A stretch of 64,000 nucleotides of DNA, taken from ZC4RG29 sp964521255. GTDB lineage: Bacteria; Bacteroidota; Bacteroidia; Cytophagales; Cyclobacteriaceae. A model generated the notes under the pieces. The model saw nothing but the letters and a program-made list of their open reading frames with translations. It was not told the DNA's origin and did not search any database. Below, piece after piece: positions 1 through 6,981 of this stretch. Numbering within the stretch: the stretch's first letter is position 1; each line of letters starts with the position of its first letter. The stretch is taken from the NCBI GenBank assembly GCA_964521255.1, contig CAZFRM010000001.1:310001-374000 (forward strand), read 5' to 3'. A program made the translations under genes and the position numbers.

Positions 1-1604
1 AGTTTGTCACAAGCAGCCGCCGCATAATTGCCGATATGACCAATAGTAAGTATAGCTACATCGTCACCGTCTCTTAATTTTCTTCCTTTGCCTATAGCAA
101 TTTCCTTAAAGGGAGTACGCCAGTAGGGCATTACACCATTTCCTCTTGGGTAACGGATGGAGAACGCTTTGTGCTCACGCGGTAACTGCGCTGTATACAT
201 CAGGTTTCGTAACTCCTCTTCATTCATAGGTGCGGAGACAATCATATTAGGAAGGCAACGGAAGTAGGCAAGATCATAAGCGCCATGATGTGTGGCGCCA
301 TCAGCTCCGGCAAAACCTGCACGGTCAAGGCAAAAATTTACAGGAAAGTTTTGAATGCAAACATCGTGAATCACCTGGTCATATGCGCGCTGCATAAACG
401 TGCTATAGATATTGCAAAATGGAACAAGCCCTTGCGTTGCCATGCCTGCTGAAAAGGTAACAGCATGTTGCTCGGCTATGCCTACATCAAAAGCGCGATC
501 CGGCATTTCCTTCATCATAATATTCATTGATGATCCGGAGGGCATAGCGGGGGTTATCCCGATAATTTTGTCATTACCTTTTGCCAACTCAACAAGTGTA
601 TGACCAAACACATCCTGATACTTTGGTGGCTGTGGTTGTTCATTTACTTTTTTATGAATCTCACCTGTGATTTTATCAAACTTGCCCGGTGCGTGCCACG
701 TAGTAGCATTCCCCTTTTCTGCAGGTCCATAGCCCTTACCCTTTGTTGTAATGCAATGAAGAATCTTGGGACCTTTAATATTTTTAAGATCGTTGAAGAC
801 GGTTACAAGATGATTAACATCGTGACCATCTACAGGACCGAAGTAGCGAAGGTTCAACGATTCAAAAAAATTGCTCTGGCTAAGCAATGTACTTTTGATT
901 CCATTCTCAACTTTGGATACAATTTCCTGTGCGCTCTTTCCGAACATGGAAAGCTTACCTAACAAATTCCAAACTTCATCTTTTAATTTGTTGTACGCCC
1001 TTGAAGTTGTTATGTCAAGGAGATAATCTTTCAACGCTCCTACATTGGGGTCAATTGACATACAATTATCATTCAGGACAATAATGATGTTTGCATCAGA
1101 AACGCCGGCGTGATTTAATCCTTCAAATGCAATTCCCCCCGTTAATGCTCCGTCACCTATTACTGCAATGTGCTGTCGATTTTCATCGTTAAGATACTTT
1201 GAAGCTACTGCCATGCCCAACGTTGCAGAGACCGATGTAGATGAATGTCCTACACCAAATGCGTCGTATTCACTTTCGCTCCGGTTAGGAAAGCCTGACA
1301 ATCCACCGTAAGTGCGATTGGTATAAAAGTTATCTCTGCGGCCCGTTAAAATTTTATGTCCATAAGCCTGATGTCCCACGTCCCATACTAATTGATCGTA
1401 TGGTGTATTAAAAATATAATGTAAAGCCACAGTGAGCTCCACTACGCCAAGACTCGCCCCAAAGTGGCCGCCGTAAACAGAAACATTGTCGATGATGAAA
1501 TGACGGAGTTCGTCACACAATTGTACAAGTTGTGCCTGATCCAGTTTTTTTAAGTCCTGAGGACTATCAATTGTAGCGAGCAGTTTTCCGGGTGTAATCA
1601 GCAT
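1..1604 (-). CDS. dxs: 1-deoxy-D-xylulose-5-phosphate synthase, C-terminus outside the window
   Basis: Thiamine-diphosphate enzyme that condenses pyruvate with glyceraldehyde 3-phosphate, the first step of the non-mevalonate isoprenoid pathway, in the cytoplasm. Translating the minus strand from ATG at 1604 gives MLITPGKLLATIDSPQDLKK, then YGGHFGASLGVVELTVALHY, the ThDP-binding region GDGALTGG followed by NDN, and the transketolase-like central part with GIAEQHAVTFSAGMA and DRAGFAGADGATHHG. About 535 residues are present; the family is about 630-640, so roughly 100 C-terminal residues lie beyond base 1. An in-frame ATG exists 48 bases upstream, but the family N-terminus fits 1604. It is transcribed away from scpA. 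Confidence 0.97.
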   Translation of the reverse strand, partial: MLITPGKLLATIDSPQDLKKLDQAQLVQLCDELRHFIIDNVSVYGGHFGASLGVVELTVALHYIFNTPYDQLVWDVGHQAYGHKILTGRRDNFYTNRTYGGLSGFPNRSESEYDAFGVGHSSTSVSATLGMAVASKYLNDENRQHIAVIGDGALTGGIAFEGLNHAGVSDANIIIVLNDNCMSIDPNVGALKDYLLDITTSRAYNKLKDEVWNLLGKLSMFGKSAQEIVSKVENGIKSTLLSQSNFFESLNLRYFGPVDGHDVNHLVTVFNDLKNIKGPKILHCITTKGKGYGPAEKGNATTWHAPGKFDKITGEIHKKVNEQPQPPKYQDVFGHTLVELAKGNDKIIGITPAMPSGSSMNIMMKEMPDRAFDVGIAEQHAVTFSAGMATQGLVPFCNIYSTFMQRAYDQVIHDVCIQNFPVNFCLDRAGFAGADGATHHGAYDLAYFRCLPNMIVSAPMNEEELRNLMYTAQLPREHKAFSIRYPRGNGVMPYWRTPFKEIAIGKGRKLRDGDDVAILTIGHIGNYAAAACDK

Positions 1605-1763
1605 TTTATGGATTATTAACCATAAACAACCAGTGAAATGGCTACACATTTAAGCTTTATCATGACCAGATATTAAGCTTAGCCATTCCATGTGTCAATA
1701 AAATAATAATTATTAACACATGAAATATAAGTGTTTTAAGCCCTTTTTCAAGGTTGCAAGGGG

Positions 1764-1771
1764 CAAATTTA
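1764..1771 (-). promoter_or_regulatory. Possible -7 box for dxs
   Basis: Read on the minus strand this is TAAATTTG, matching the Bacteroidota TAnnTTTG box. It would give a leader of about 150 bases before dxs. I see no convincing -33 TTTG at the usual distance. The spacer also holds an AT-rich imperfect dyad (CATGTGT at 1689-1695, ACACATG at 1716-1722) whose role is unknown. Confidence 0.3.
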
Positions 1772-1811
1772 GTTATTTCCAAAGTGATCTCAGATTTTGA
1801 CAGATATTAAA

Positions 1812-1819
1812 TAAATTTG
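1812..1819 (+). promoter_or_regulatory. Probable -7 box for scpA
   Basis: TAAATTTG matches TAnnTTTG and ends 17 bases before the ATG at 1837. Its position decides the start of scpA: a GTG at 1819 opens the same frame 18 bases earlier but overlaps the box, so it would not be on the transcript. No good -33 element is seen at the usual spacing. Confidence 0.5.
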
Positions 1820-1836
1820 TGCCCTTTGGAAATGCT

Positions 1837-2604
1837 ATGACACAAACGCAGGAAAGTTTCGAAGTTAAGTTGCCTTTGTTTGAAGGTCCCTTCGACTTGT
1901 TATTATTTTTTATTGAACGGGATGAATTGGATATTTATGACATACCCATCTCCAAAATTACAAGCGACTTTCTGGACTATATTCATCACATGGAGCAATT
2001 AAACATTGAAGTTGCCAGCGAATTTATTTTAGTGGCGGCTACTTTGATGCGTATAAAATCAAAAATGCTTTTACCTCGTCCGCAGCTTGATGAACAAGGA
2101 AATGAAATTGACCCGCGTGAAGAACTTATCAAGCATCTGTTAGAATACAAAAAATATAAATCCGTAGTTGACACCTTCCACAAAATGGAAGAGACTGAGT
2201 TGATGAAGGAAAAGCGTGGTAATCTTTTAAAAGAACTAAGATCATTGGCGGAGAGTACCAACGTAGAGGCTGAGCTTCAGGACGTAGATCTTTTCAAGTT
2301 GATGACGGTGTTCGAAAAAGTTTTAAAACGTTTTGAAGCAGAGAAAAACAAACCTGTTCACCAGGTCATTCAATATCCTTATACCATTGAAGGACAGAAA
2401 AAATATTTGCTTGATGAGGTGCAAAAACAAGATCGTCTTTCCTTTGATTCCATTGTCACCCTTTATCCGAACAGGATTGCATTGATCTTTAACTTCCTCG
2501 CTATTCTTGAATTACTGGCTCTTCAACAACTCTCCATCCAGGTAGGCGAAGGATATAATAATTTTTGGATCTCGAAGGGAGAAGTAGCAAATACTATTCT
2601 TTAG
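1837..2604 (+). CDS. scpA: Segregation and condensation protein A
   Basis: Kleisin subunit that bridges the SMC ATPase heads with ScpB and helps compact and segregate the chromosome. The N-terminal family signature FEVKLPLFEGPFDLLLFFIE is followed by the DELDIYDIPISKIT stretch that binds the SMC neck, then EFILVAATLMRIKSKMLLPR. The charged linker and C-terminal winged helix (IVTLYPNRIALIFNFLAILE) complete a 255-residue protein, normal for the family. ATG 1837 is preferred over GTG 1819 because of the -7 box. It stands alone; scpB and smc are not in the window. Confidence 0.93.
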   Translation: MTQTQESFEVKLPLFEGPFDLLLFFIERDELDIYDIPISKITSDFLDYIHHMEQLNIEVASEFILVAATLMRIKSKMLLPRPQLDEQGNEIDPREELIKHLLEYKKYKSVVDTFHKMEETELMKEKRGNLLKELRSLAESTNVEAELQDVDLFKLMTVFEKVLKRFEAEKNKPVHQVIQYPYTIEGQKKYLLDEVQKQDRLSFDSIVTLYPNRIALIFNFLAILELLALQQLSIQVGEGYNNFWISKGEVANTIL

Positions 2605-3103
2605 CTAAGCGGAGGCTTGTTTCCTATATCAATTGTTAGCAAACATGCCCGCACAAATCCGATGCGCATTTAATTTCTTCGTATAACGTATGGTCACGGC
2701 TGACCATGAATTCTTTCATTCGCCTGCGGACGCGCGGGCAGCAGAATTAAAATCAAATGAGAAGAATATTTACTTTCAGTACTTCGCATGAAAGTATTTT
2801 TCCTCGCGCACGGCAACAGTCGACACTACCTTAAGCCAGGCACGATTGCTAACAACATGTATGTTCAACAGCCTGGTGTATTGGTAAGTAAAAGTTTTTA
2901 TCTTCGTACCATCAGCGGTCACGGTGGACAGTGATCTGCAAGTCGGGCTTGGCATTCGTTCCTCATTACCAAGCCCTCCGAGCAGGCTGCTGCACATACA
3001 CCTGGCCGTTATGCACAATGCCGCTTGGACAGTGACGCTGTAAAAGAAAGACAGACTATTGAACCAAAACATACAATGACTAATCAATCTAATTGACCGA
3101 ACT
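2605..3103 (+). other. 500-base intergenic stretch with no convincing gene
   Basis: Open frames here are short and carry no recognisable domain. It contains a GC-rich fragment CCTGCGGACGCGCGGGCAG around 2722-2740 (related to the CCTG...CAGG dyads common in these genomes) and a GTGCATAA-type sequence at 3005-3024 in inverted orientation. The same kind of sequence recurs downstream of the next two genes. It looks like the left flank of an accessory segment. Confidence 0.4.
3005..3024 (-). repeat. GTGCATAAC-containing short repeat, inverted copy
   Basis: On the minus strand this reads GCGGCATTGTGCATAACGGC. Its core TTGTGCATAAC resembles the core CTGTGCATAAT at 4240-4250 and GGTGCACAAC at 4720-4729. 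The three copies bracket the hydrolase gene and the EF-hand-like gene. Confidence 0.35.
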
Positions 3104-4174
3104 ATGAATAAGTTTTATCTCCTTCTTTTGTTAAGCACACTTTTGCACAGCCAGTTTACTAAGGGACAAGGAATTGACAAGGAGTTGGACGAGTATATTT
3201 CAAGTCAGACTGATATGCGAAAATGTAGTGGTACGGTACTCGTATCCCATCAAGGTAAAATCATATTTCAGAAAAGTTATGGATTTGCAAACATTGAAAA
3301 GAAGAAAGAAAACAAACTGACTACTCAGTTTAGAATTGGCTCCATAACGAAGCAGTTTACAGCGGTGTTGATCATGCAATTGGTTGAGCAGAAAAAAATA
3401 AATCTTAATGATAGGATTGCTGATCATTTATCTAAAATTGGACTTAAAACCAGAGCGACTATTAAAGAACTTTTAAATCAAACATCTGGAATTCAGGATT
3501 ACACCGAAGTCGACTTGGACTGTGACGCCAGCAAGCAGATTCCAATTGATAATCAAAAATTCGCGAAATGCTTTAGTATGTTGATTTCAGAGTTTGAACC
3601 CGGGACTAAGTTCTCTTATAGCAATACAAATTATTATTTGCTTGGGCTATTAATTGAGAAGGTTGAGGGAAAGCCATTTGAACAAGTATTAAAAGCTAAT
3701 ATCTTAACTCCTCTTCAAATGGGCAGTACAGGATATCTTGATAATAGAAATCTTCATGATTTAGCACAAGGTTATAAAATGCAAGACGACAAATTGACAA
3801 TCGTAAATATCGAAGATGTAAAGAAAGCTTATTCGGCCGGAGGCATGTATTCGACAGTTGATGATTTATTTAAGTGGGATCAAGCTTTAAGGACGGACAA
3901 ACTTTTGCGAAAGGAAAGCAGAGAGCAAATTTTCGCTGAGAACAATTCGGTTGATCCAAGCTTTTATGGATTTGGATGGTATGTAGGCGACAATAGCGAA
4001 TTTAAGGAATATAGGACCTTTCATGAAGGCGGAATAGATGGTTTCTCAGCCTGTATCGACCGCTATATTGACACTGAAATTTGCATTATTGTCTTAAGTA
4101 ATTTCGAGTTTACAGAATCAAGAATTGATTTTACAGAGCCAATTGCAAAAATTGTTTTCAACTCAATAAAATAG
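3104..4174 (+). CDS. Secreted serine hydrolase, class C beta-lactamase/DD-peptidase family
   Basis: Penicillin-binding-protein-like serine hydrolase, expected in the periplasm or on the surface; the substrate cannot be told from sequence. A signal peptide covers residues 1-22 (FYLLLLLSTLLHSQ then KGQG). All three family motifs are present: S80-I-T-K83 with the nucleophile, Y172-S-N174, and H307-E-G309 in the position of KTG. At 356 residues it equals one Beta-lactamase domain (PF00144) without an extra C-terminal domain. It is flanked by short repeats and sits beside a damaged gene, so acquisition is possible. Families like this include esterases and D-aminopeptidases, so resistance should not be assumed. 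Confidence 0.85.
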   Translation: MNKFYLLLLLSTLLHSQFTKGQGIDKELDEYISSQTDMRKCSGTVLVSHQGKIIFQKSYGFANIEKKKENKLTTQFRIGSITKQFTAVLIMQLVEQKKINLNDRIADHLSKIGLKTRATIKELLNQTSGIQDYTEVDLDCDASKQIPIDNQKFAKCFSMLISEFEPGTKFSYSNTNYYLLGLLIEKVEGKPFEQVLKANILTPLQMGSTGYLDNRNLHDLAQGYKMQDDKLTIVNIEDVKKAYSAGGMYSTVDDLFKWDQALRTDKLLRKESREQIFAENNSVDPSFYGFGWYVGDNSEFKEYRTFHEGGIDGFSACIDRYIDTEICIIVLSNFEFTESRIDFTEPIAKIVFNSIK

Positions 4175-4236
4175 TTAAGCTCATTACGAGTGATCAATAT
4201 AAAGAAGACAAATTAAAAGGAGTTCGGTGAAGCGCG

Positions 4237-4273
4237 GCACTGTGCATAATAAAATACATATGCCATGCAGGGG
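4237..4273 (+). repeat. GTGCATAATAAAAT short repeat, direct copy
   Basis: GTGCATAATAAAAT, a six-base gap, then GCCATGCAGG. The copy at 4719-4752 reads GTGCACAACAAAAT, six bases, GCAATGCGG. This agreement on both sides of a gene is more than expected by chance and suggests a common origin of the gene borders. Confidence 0.4.
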
Positions 4274-4711
4274 TTTAGTGTTGCCATTTACGTGTTGTCT
4301 CGTTTCCAGGACAAAAGTGGCAACGAGAAAAAGCTAACCGACAAGAAAATAAAAATCAGAAGTGTACACTTCCTAAGAGACCTATTTAAAAAGACTAAAA
4401 CTGGTTACTTACTTTATTCCATCTCTGACAGAGATTCAAACGGGGACAAGGAATTAAATCATTCAGACTTAGAAGCACTTTACATTAGTAAAATTGACGG
4501 CTCCGACTTCAAAAAATTAACAAAAGAGTTACATGAGTTTTATGATTGGAGTTTAATCAAAGGTGAGAATAGAATTTACTTTCTGACTTTGGAAGACAAG
4601 AATAAAGACGGAGCATTAAATAACAAGGACAAATTTCACTACTATTTTATAGACTTCTCGGGCGACAAATACTCGGTGACGGAATACAACCCTGTAAAAT
4701 TATTTGAGTAA
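4265..4711 (+). CDS. EF-hand-like calcium-binding-loop protein, probably N-terminally truncated
   Basis: No firm family name. Two acidic loops of the DxDxNGD type are visible: DRDSNGDKELNHSD near residue 57 and DKNKDGALNNKD near residue 113. They are followed by matching FKKLTKEL and FHYYFIDF strands. Bacteroidota have lipoproteins with this double-loop layout (an impression from memory, not a search), and those start with a signal peptide that is missing here. The first 15 residues read from the repeat border (MQGFSVAIYVLSRFQ), so the 5' part was probably replaced at a junction. It may be a fragment rather than a working gene. Confidence 0.5.
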   Translation: MQGFSVAIYVLSRFQDKSGNEKKLTDKKIKIRSVHFLRDLFKKTKTGYLLYSISDRDSNGDKELNHSDLEALYISKIDGSDFKKLTKELHEFYDWSLIKGENRIYFLTLEDKNKDGALNNKDKFHYYFIDFSGDKYSVTEYNPVKLFE

Positions 4712-4718
4712 AAAATTA

Positions 4719-4752
4719 CGGTGCACAACAAAATGGCTGGCAATGCGGCCGG
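4719..4752 (+). repeat. GTGCACAACAAAAT short repeat, direct copy
   Basis: Lies 8 bases after the stop codon of the EF-hand-like gene and matches the copy at 4237-4273 in its GTGCAYAAYAAAAT and GCMATGCRG blocks. The integron attC consensus (RYYYAAC/GTTRRRY) is not met, so a class of mobile cassette is not asserted. Confidence 0.4.
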
Positions 4753-4822
4753 ACAAAGTAGTTTACTAACGTGCGACGCTCTACGAATGAAGACTTGGGT
4801 TGTCTTGGATACCACTGCCGGA

Positions 4823-6283
4823 TTACTTCCCGTCCAGATCAGGTAAAATAAAATCATCCAACGGGCTGGGCAGGCTCATCACTGCTTCAATTTCCTCCAC
4901 CGTTCGTGGCGCGCGCGCAGAAAGTAATTCACACCCATCTTTCTTTATCAAAAAATCATCTTCAATGCGCACGGCAATGCCCCACCACTTTGGATCGCAT
5001 TTGCTGTTGTCATTGATATAAATTCCAGGCTCGATGGTTATCACCATATTCTCCTGCAATTTGTCTTTAGTGCCCCGGTCATGAACATCCAGCCCAATGT
5101 GGTGACAACATCCGTGCGGATAATACATATGCGCCTGATTAGGGTCGGCAATAATTTTAAGATCCGCCAGGCCTTTATTTACAACTAACTTGGTGACATT
5201 TTTTAGCTCGTCAAAGGTTGCGCCTTCCTTACATATCTTCATGGCTTCTTCTTGCGCCTTCAAAACAAGTTCATAAATCTGTTTTTGCTCGGGAGAAAAT
5301 TTTCCGCTGACAGGAATTGTTCGCGTGATGTCCGCTGTATAACCATGATACTCTGCACCCAGGTCCATCAGGATAAGTTCTTTCGGATTAAGATCGGGTT
5401 TGTAATTATCAATGTAATGTAAAATGCATCCATTGTGCCCTCCACCAACAATAGATGGATATCCTATATCCTCAGCCTCATACTTCTTGAATACATATTC
5501 ATGAATCCCTTGCACTTCCCTTTCTGACATTCCGGGTTTTATTGCTTTCATAACTTCCACCTGCCCTGCACATGAAATACTAACGGCTCTGCGAATCAAT
5601 TCCAACTCTTCTTTTGTTTTGATGCCGCGCAAATCATCCATGATGCCCGCAAGGTCTTTCGAGTTCAAATTGCTTTTCTTTCCTTCCAATGTTGCTATGG
5701 TAAGACCATCTTTGCGCGGATAGTTAGTCTTAACTTTAAACTGTTCAATCAGGTCATATAAATCAGATGAATCACGTGGATTGTCTCTCACATCGTTGTG
5801 AAAATCAAAAAATAAAACCTGGTCGAATTTTAAAAAATCCAGGTTGTACTTTTTAAACTCTTTGTTATTGAAGGCCTGCTCCAAACCCAGTTGTGATTTT
5901 ACCTGTTTGTCGCCGAGTCTCCTGCCATCCCACATTTCCCGGAATTCATCCCGGGGTTGTACAAAAATTATTTCATCATATCTGACACCGTTGGCTGAAG
6001 TTTGTTGATCCTTAAAAATCAACAGCACAGCATTAGGTTCTTTGTATCCGGTGAGGTAATAGAAATCAGGATCCTGATGGTAGACATAATCTACATCATT
6101 GGAACGATTTCGTTCAGCGTTTGCAAAAAAGACCGCAACGGAATTAACAGGAAGTTTCTCACGAAGTTTTTGTCTTCTCTCCTTATGAAAATCCTTTGAA
6201 AGAAAATCGGAAGGAAGGTCGGGGTTTTGAGAAAAAGAATTGAAAGCAAACGAGCTAACTAATATTATTATCAACAATCTCAT
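4823..6283 (-). CDS. pepP: Secreted Xaa-Pro aminopeptidase (aminopeptidase P, M24B)
   Basis: Dinuclear metal peptidase that removes an N-terminal residue preceding proline. Residues 1-18 (MRLLIIILVSSFAFNSFS) are a signal peptide, so it acts outside the cytoplasm, unlike E. coli PepP. An AMP_N domain at about 25-180 contains YLTGYKEPNAVLL. The pita-bread catalytic domain has the metal ligands D307 and D318 (MDLGAEYHGYTADITRT), H394 in PHGCCHHIGLDVHD, E418 in TIEPGIYI and E441 in RIEDDFL; H390 and H401 are also conserved. At 486 residues it is full length. An 80-base gap separates it from the 71-residue gene upstream. Confidence 0.93.
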   Translation of the reverse strand: MRLLIIILVSSFAFNSFSQNPDLPSDFLSKDFHKERRQKLREKLPVNSVAVFFANAERNRSNDVDYVYHQDPDFYYLTGYKEPNAVLLIFKDQQTSANGVRYDEIIFVQPRDEFREMWDGRRLGDKQVKSQLGLEQAFNNKEFKKYNLDFLKFDQVLFFDFHNDVRDNPRDSSDLYDLIEQFKVKTNYPRKDGLTIATLEGKKSNLNSKDLAGIMDDLRGIKTKEELELIRRAVSISCAGQVEVMKAIKPGMSEREVQGIHEYVFKKYEAEDIGYPSIVGGGHNGCILHYIDNYKPDLNPKELILMDLGAEYHGYTADITRTIPVSGKFSPEQKQIYELVLKAQEEAMKICKEGATFDELKNVTKLVVNKGLADLKIIADPNQAHMYYPHGCCHHIGLDVHDRGTKDKLQENMVITIEPGIYINDNSKCDPKWWGIAVRIEDDFLIKKDGCELLSARAPRTVEEIEAVMSLPSPLDDFILPDLDGK

Positions 6284-6363
6284 ACATGCATTTATTATAC
6301 GCTAAAATCTAAATAATAAAATCCAGGAACTAAAGTACCATTACATTAAAGGAAGTTGTAAGT

Positions 6364-6579
6364 CTAATCTGTGCCCGTTATTTCCTCCAACAAGTAATCT
6401 TTTCCCATACCGTATTTAATAAGTTCCTTAAGACGATAACGTTCGAGGGTAAGAAGATCTTTTACTTTAAAATCGCCGTTTACCAAAATACTTTCAACAA
6501 CAAACTCATGTTGCTCACCATGATTAATGAGCCTGTACTTTTTCCCCGTGCGAATAACATCGAATGAAATTCCGGCCAT
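6364..6579 (-). CDS. Small conserved-looking protein of unknown function (71 aa)
   Basis: Soluble, charged, no signal peptide or membrane segment. Several short beta-type stretches (KKYRLINHGEQHEFVVESIL, GDFKVKDLLTLERYRL) suggest a small barrel. I do not recognise a family. Its ATG overlaps the stop of the GroES-like gene (TGATG), so translation is probably coupled and the two proteins may act together. It is the last gene of the minus-strand run that begins at 12664. Confidence 0.7.
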   Translation of the reverse strand: MAGISFDVIRTGKKYRLINHGEQHEFVVESILVNGDFKVKDLLTLERYRLKELIKYGMGKDYLLEEITGTD

Positions 6580-6953
6580 CAGAGTTCCTCCTCACGTTCG
6601 AGCATAAGAATAGATGCCTGAGGAACGATGAAATATTTTTCGCTTTCATAGATCACCTCTACAGCGCCCTTTTGAAGAAAGATTGCGAGATCCCCTTCTT
6701 GCGCCTGTAGAGGCAAATACTTAACACTTTCATCTCTCCCTTTCCAGATTTCATCCTCATCAGCAGGAATCGGCAATGGATATCCCGGGCCAACTTTTAT
6801 AATGTATCCGCTTTGTATTTTTTCCTTTTCCTGAACACCGGGAGGCAAGTATAAGCCACTGGCAGTTTTGTCTGATTGTTTTGCAGGTTTGATCAATACA
6901 CGATCACCTACTACAATCAACTTCTTCAATTTATTATCTGCGGTAACTTTCAT
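6579..6953 (-). CDS. GroES-like co-chaperonin family protein
   Basis: A GroES fold is visible: LIVVGDRVLIKPAKQSDKTA, then GLYLPPGVQEKEKIQSGYII matching the mobile-loop and roof region, VGPG, and a C-terminal ILMLERE. At 124 residues it is longer than the usual 95-97, with an insert (YPLPIPADEDEIWKGRDESV) after VGPG. No groEL follows, so it is a paralogue rather than the housekeeping co-chaperonin. ATG 6953 is chosen over an in-frame TTG at 6959. It starts 29 bases after ccmF, which suggests cotranscription with cytochrome c maturation genes. Confidence 0.85.
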   Translation of the reverse strand: MKVTADNKLKKLIVVGDRVLIKPAKQSDKTASGLYLPPGVQEKEKIQSGYIIKVGPGYPLPIPADEDEIWKGRDESVKYLPLQAQEGDLAIFLQKGAVEVIYESEKYFIVPQASILMLEREEEL

Positions 6954-6981
6954 AATCAAAACCAGGATAACAATTTATGAA

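Noticed and set aside
1819..1836. GTG start for scpA six codons earlier
   Set aside because: It overlaps the TAAATTTG box, so it would precede the transcript.
2776..3087. Minus-strand open frame of 103 codons before the hydrolase gene
   Set aside because: No recognisable domain, odd composition, and it spans the inverted short repeat; it behaves like chance open sequence.
3005..4752. Integron attC sites
   Set aside because: The RYYYAAC/GTTRRRY core is not met and there is no integrase; only short related repeats can be claimed.
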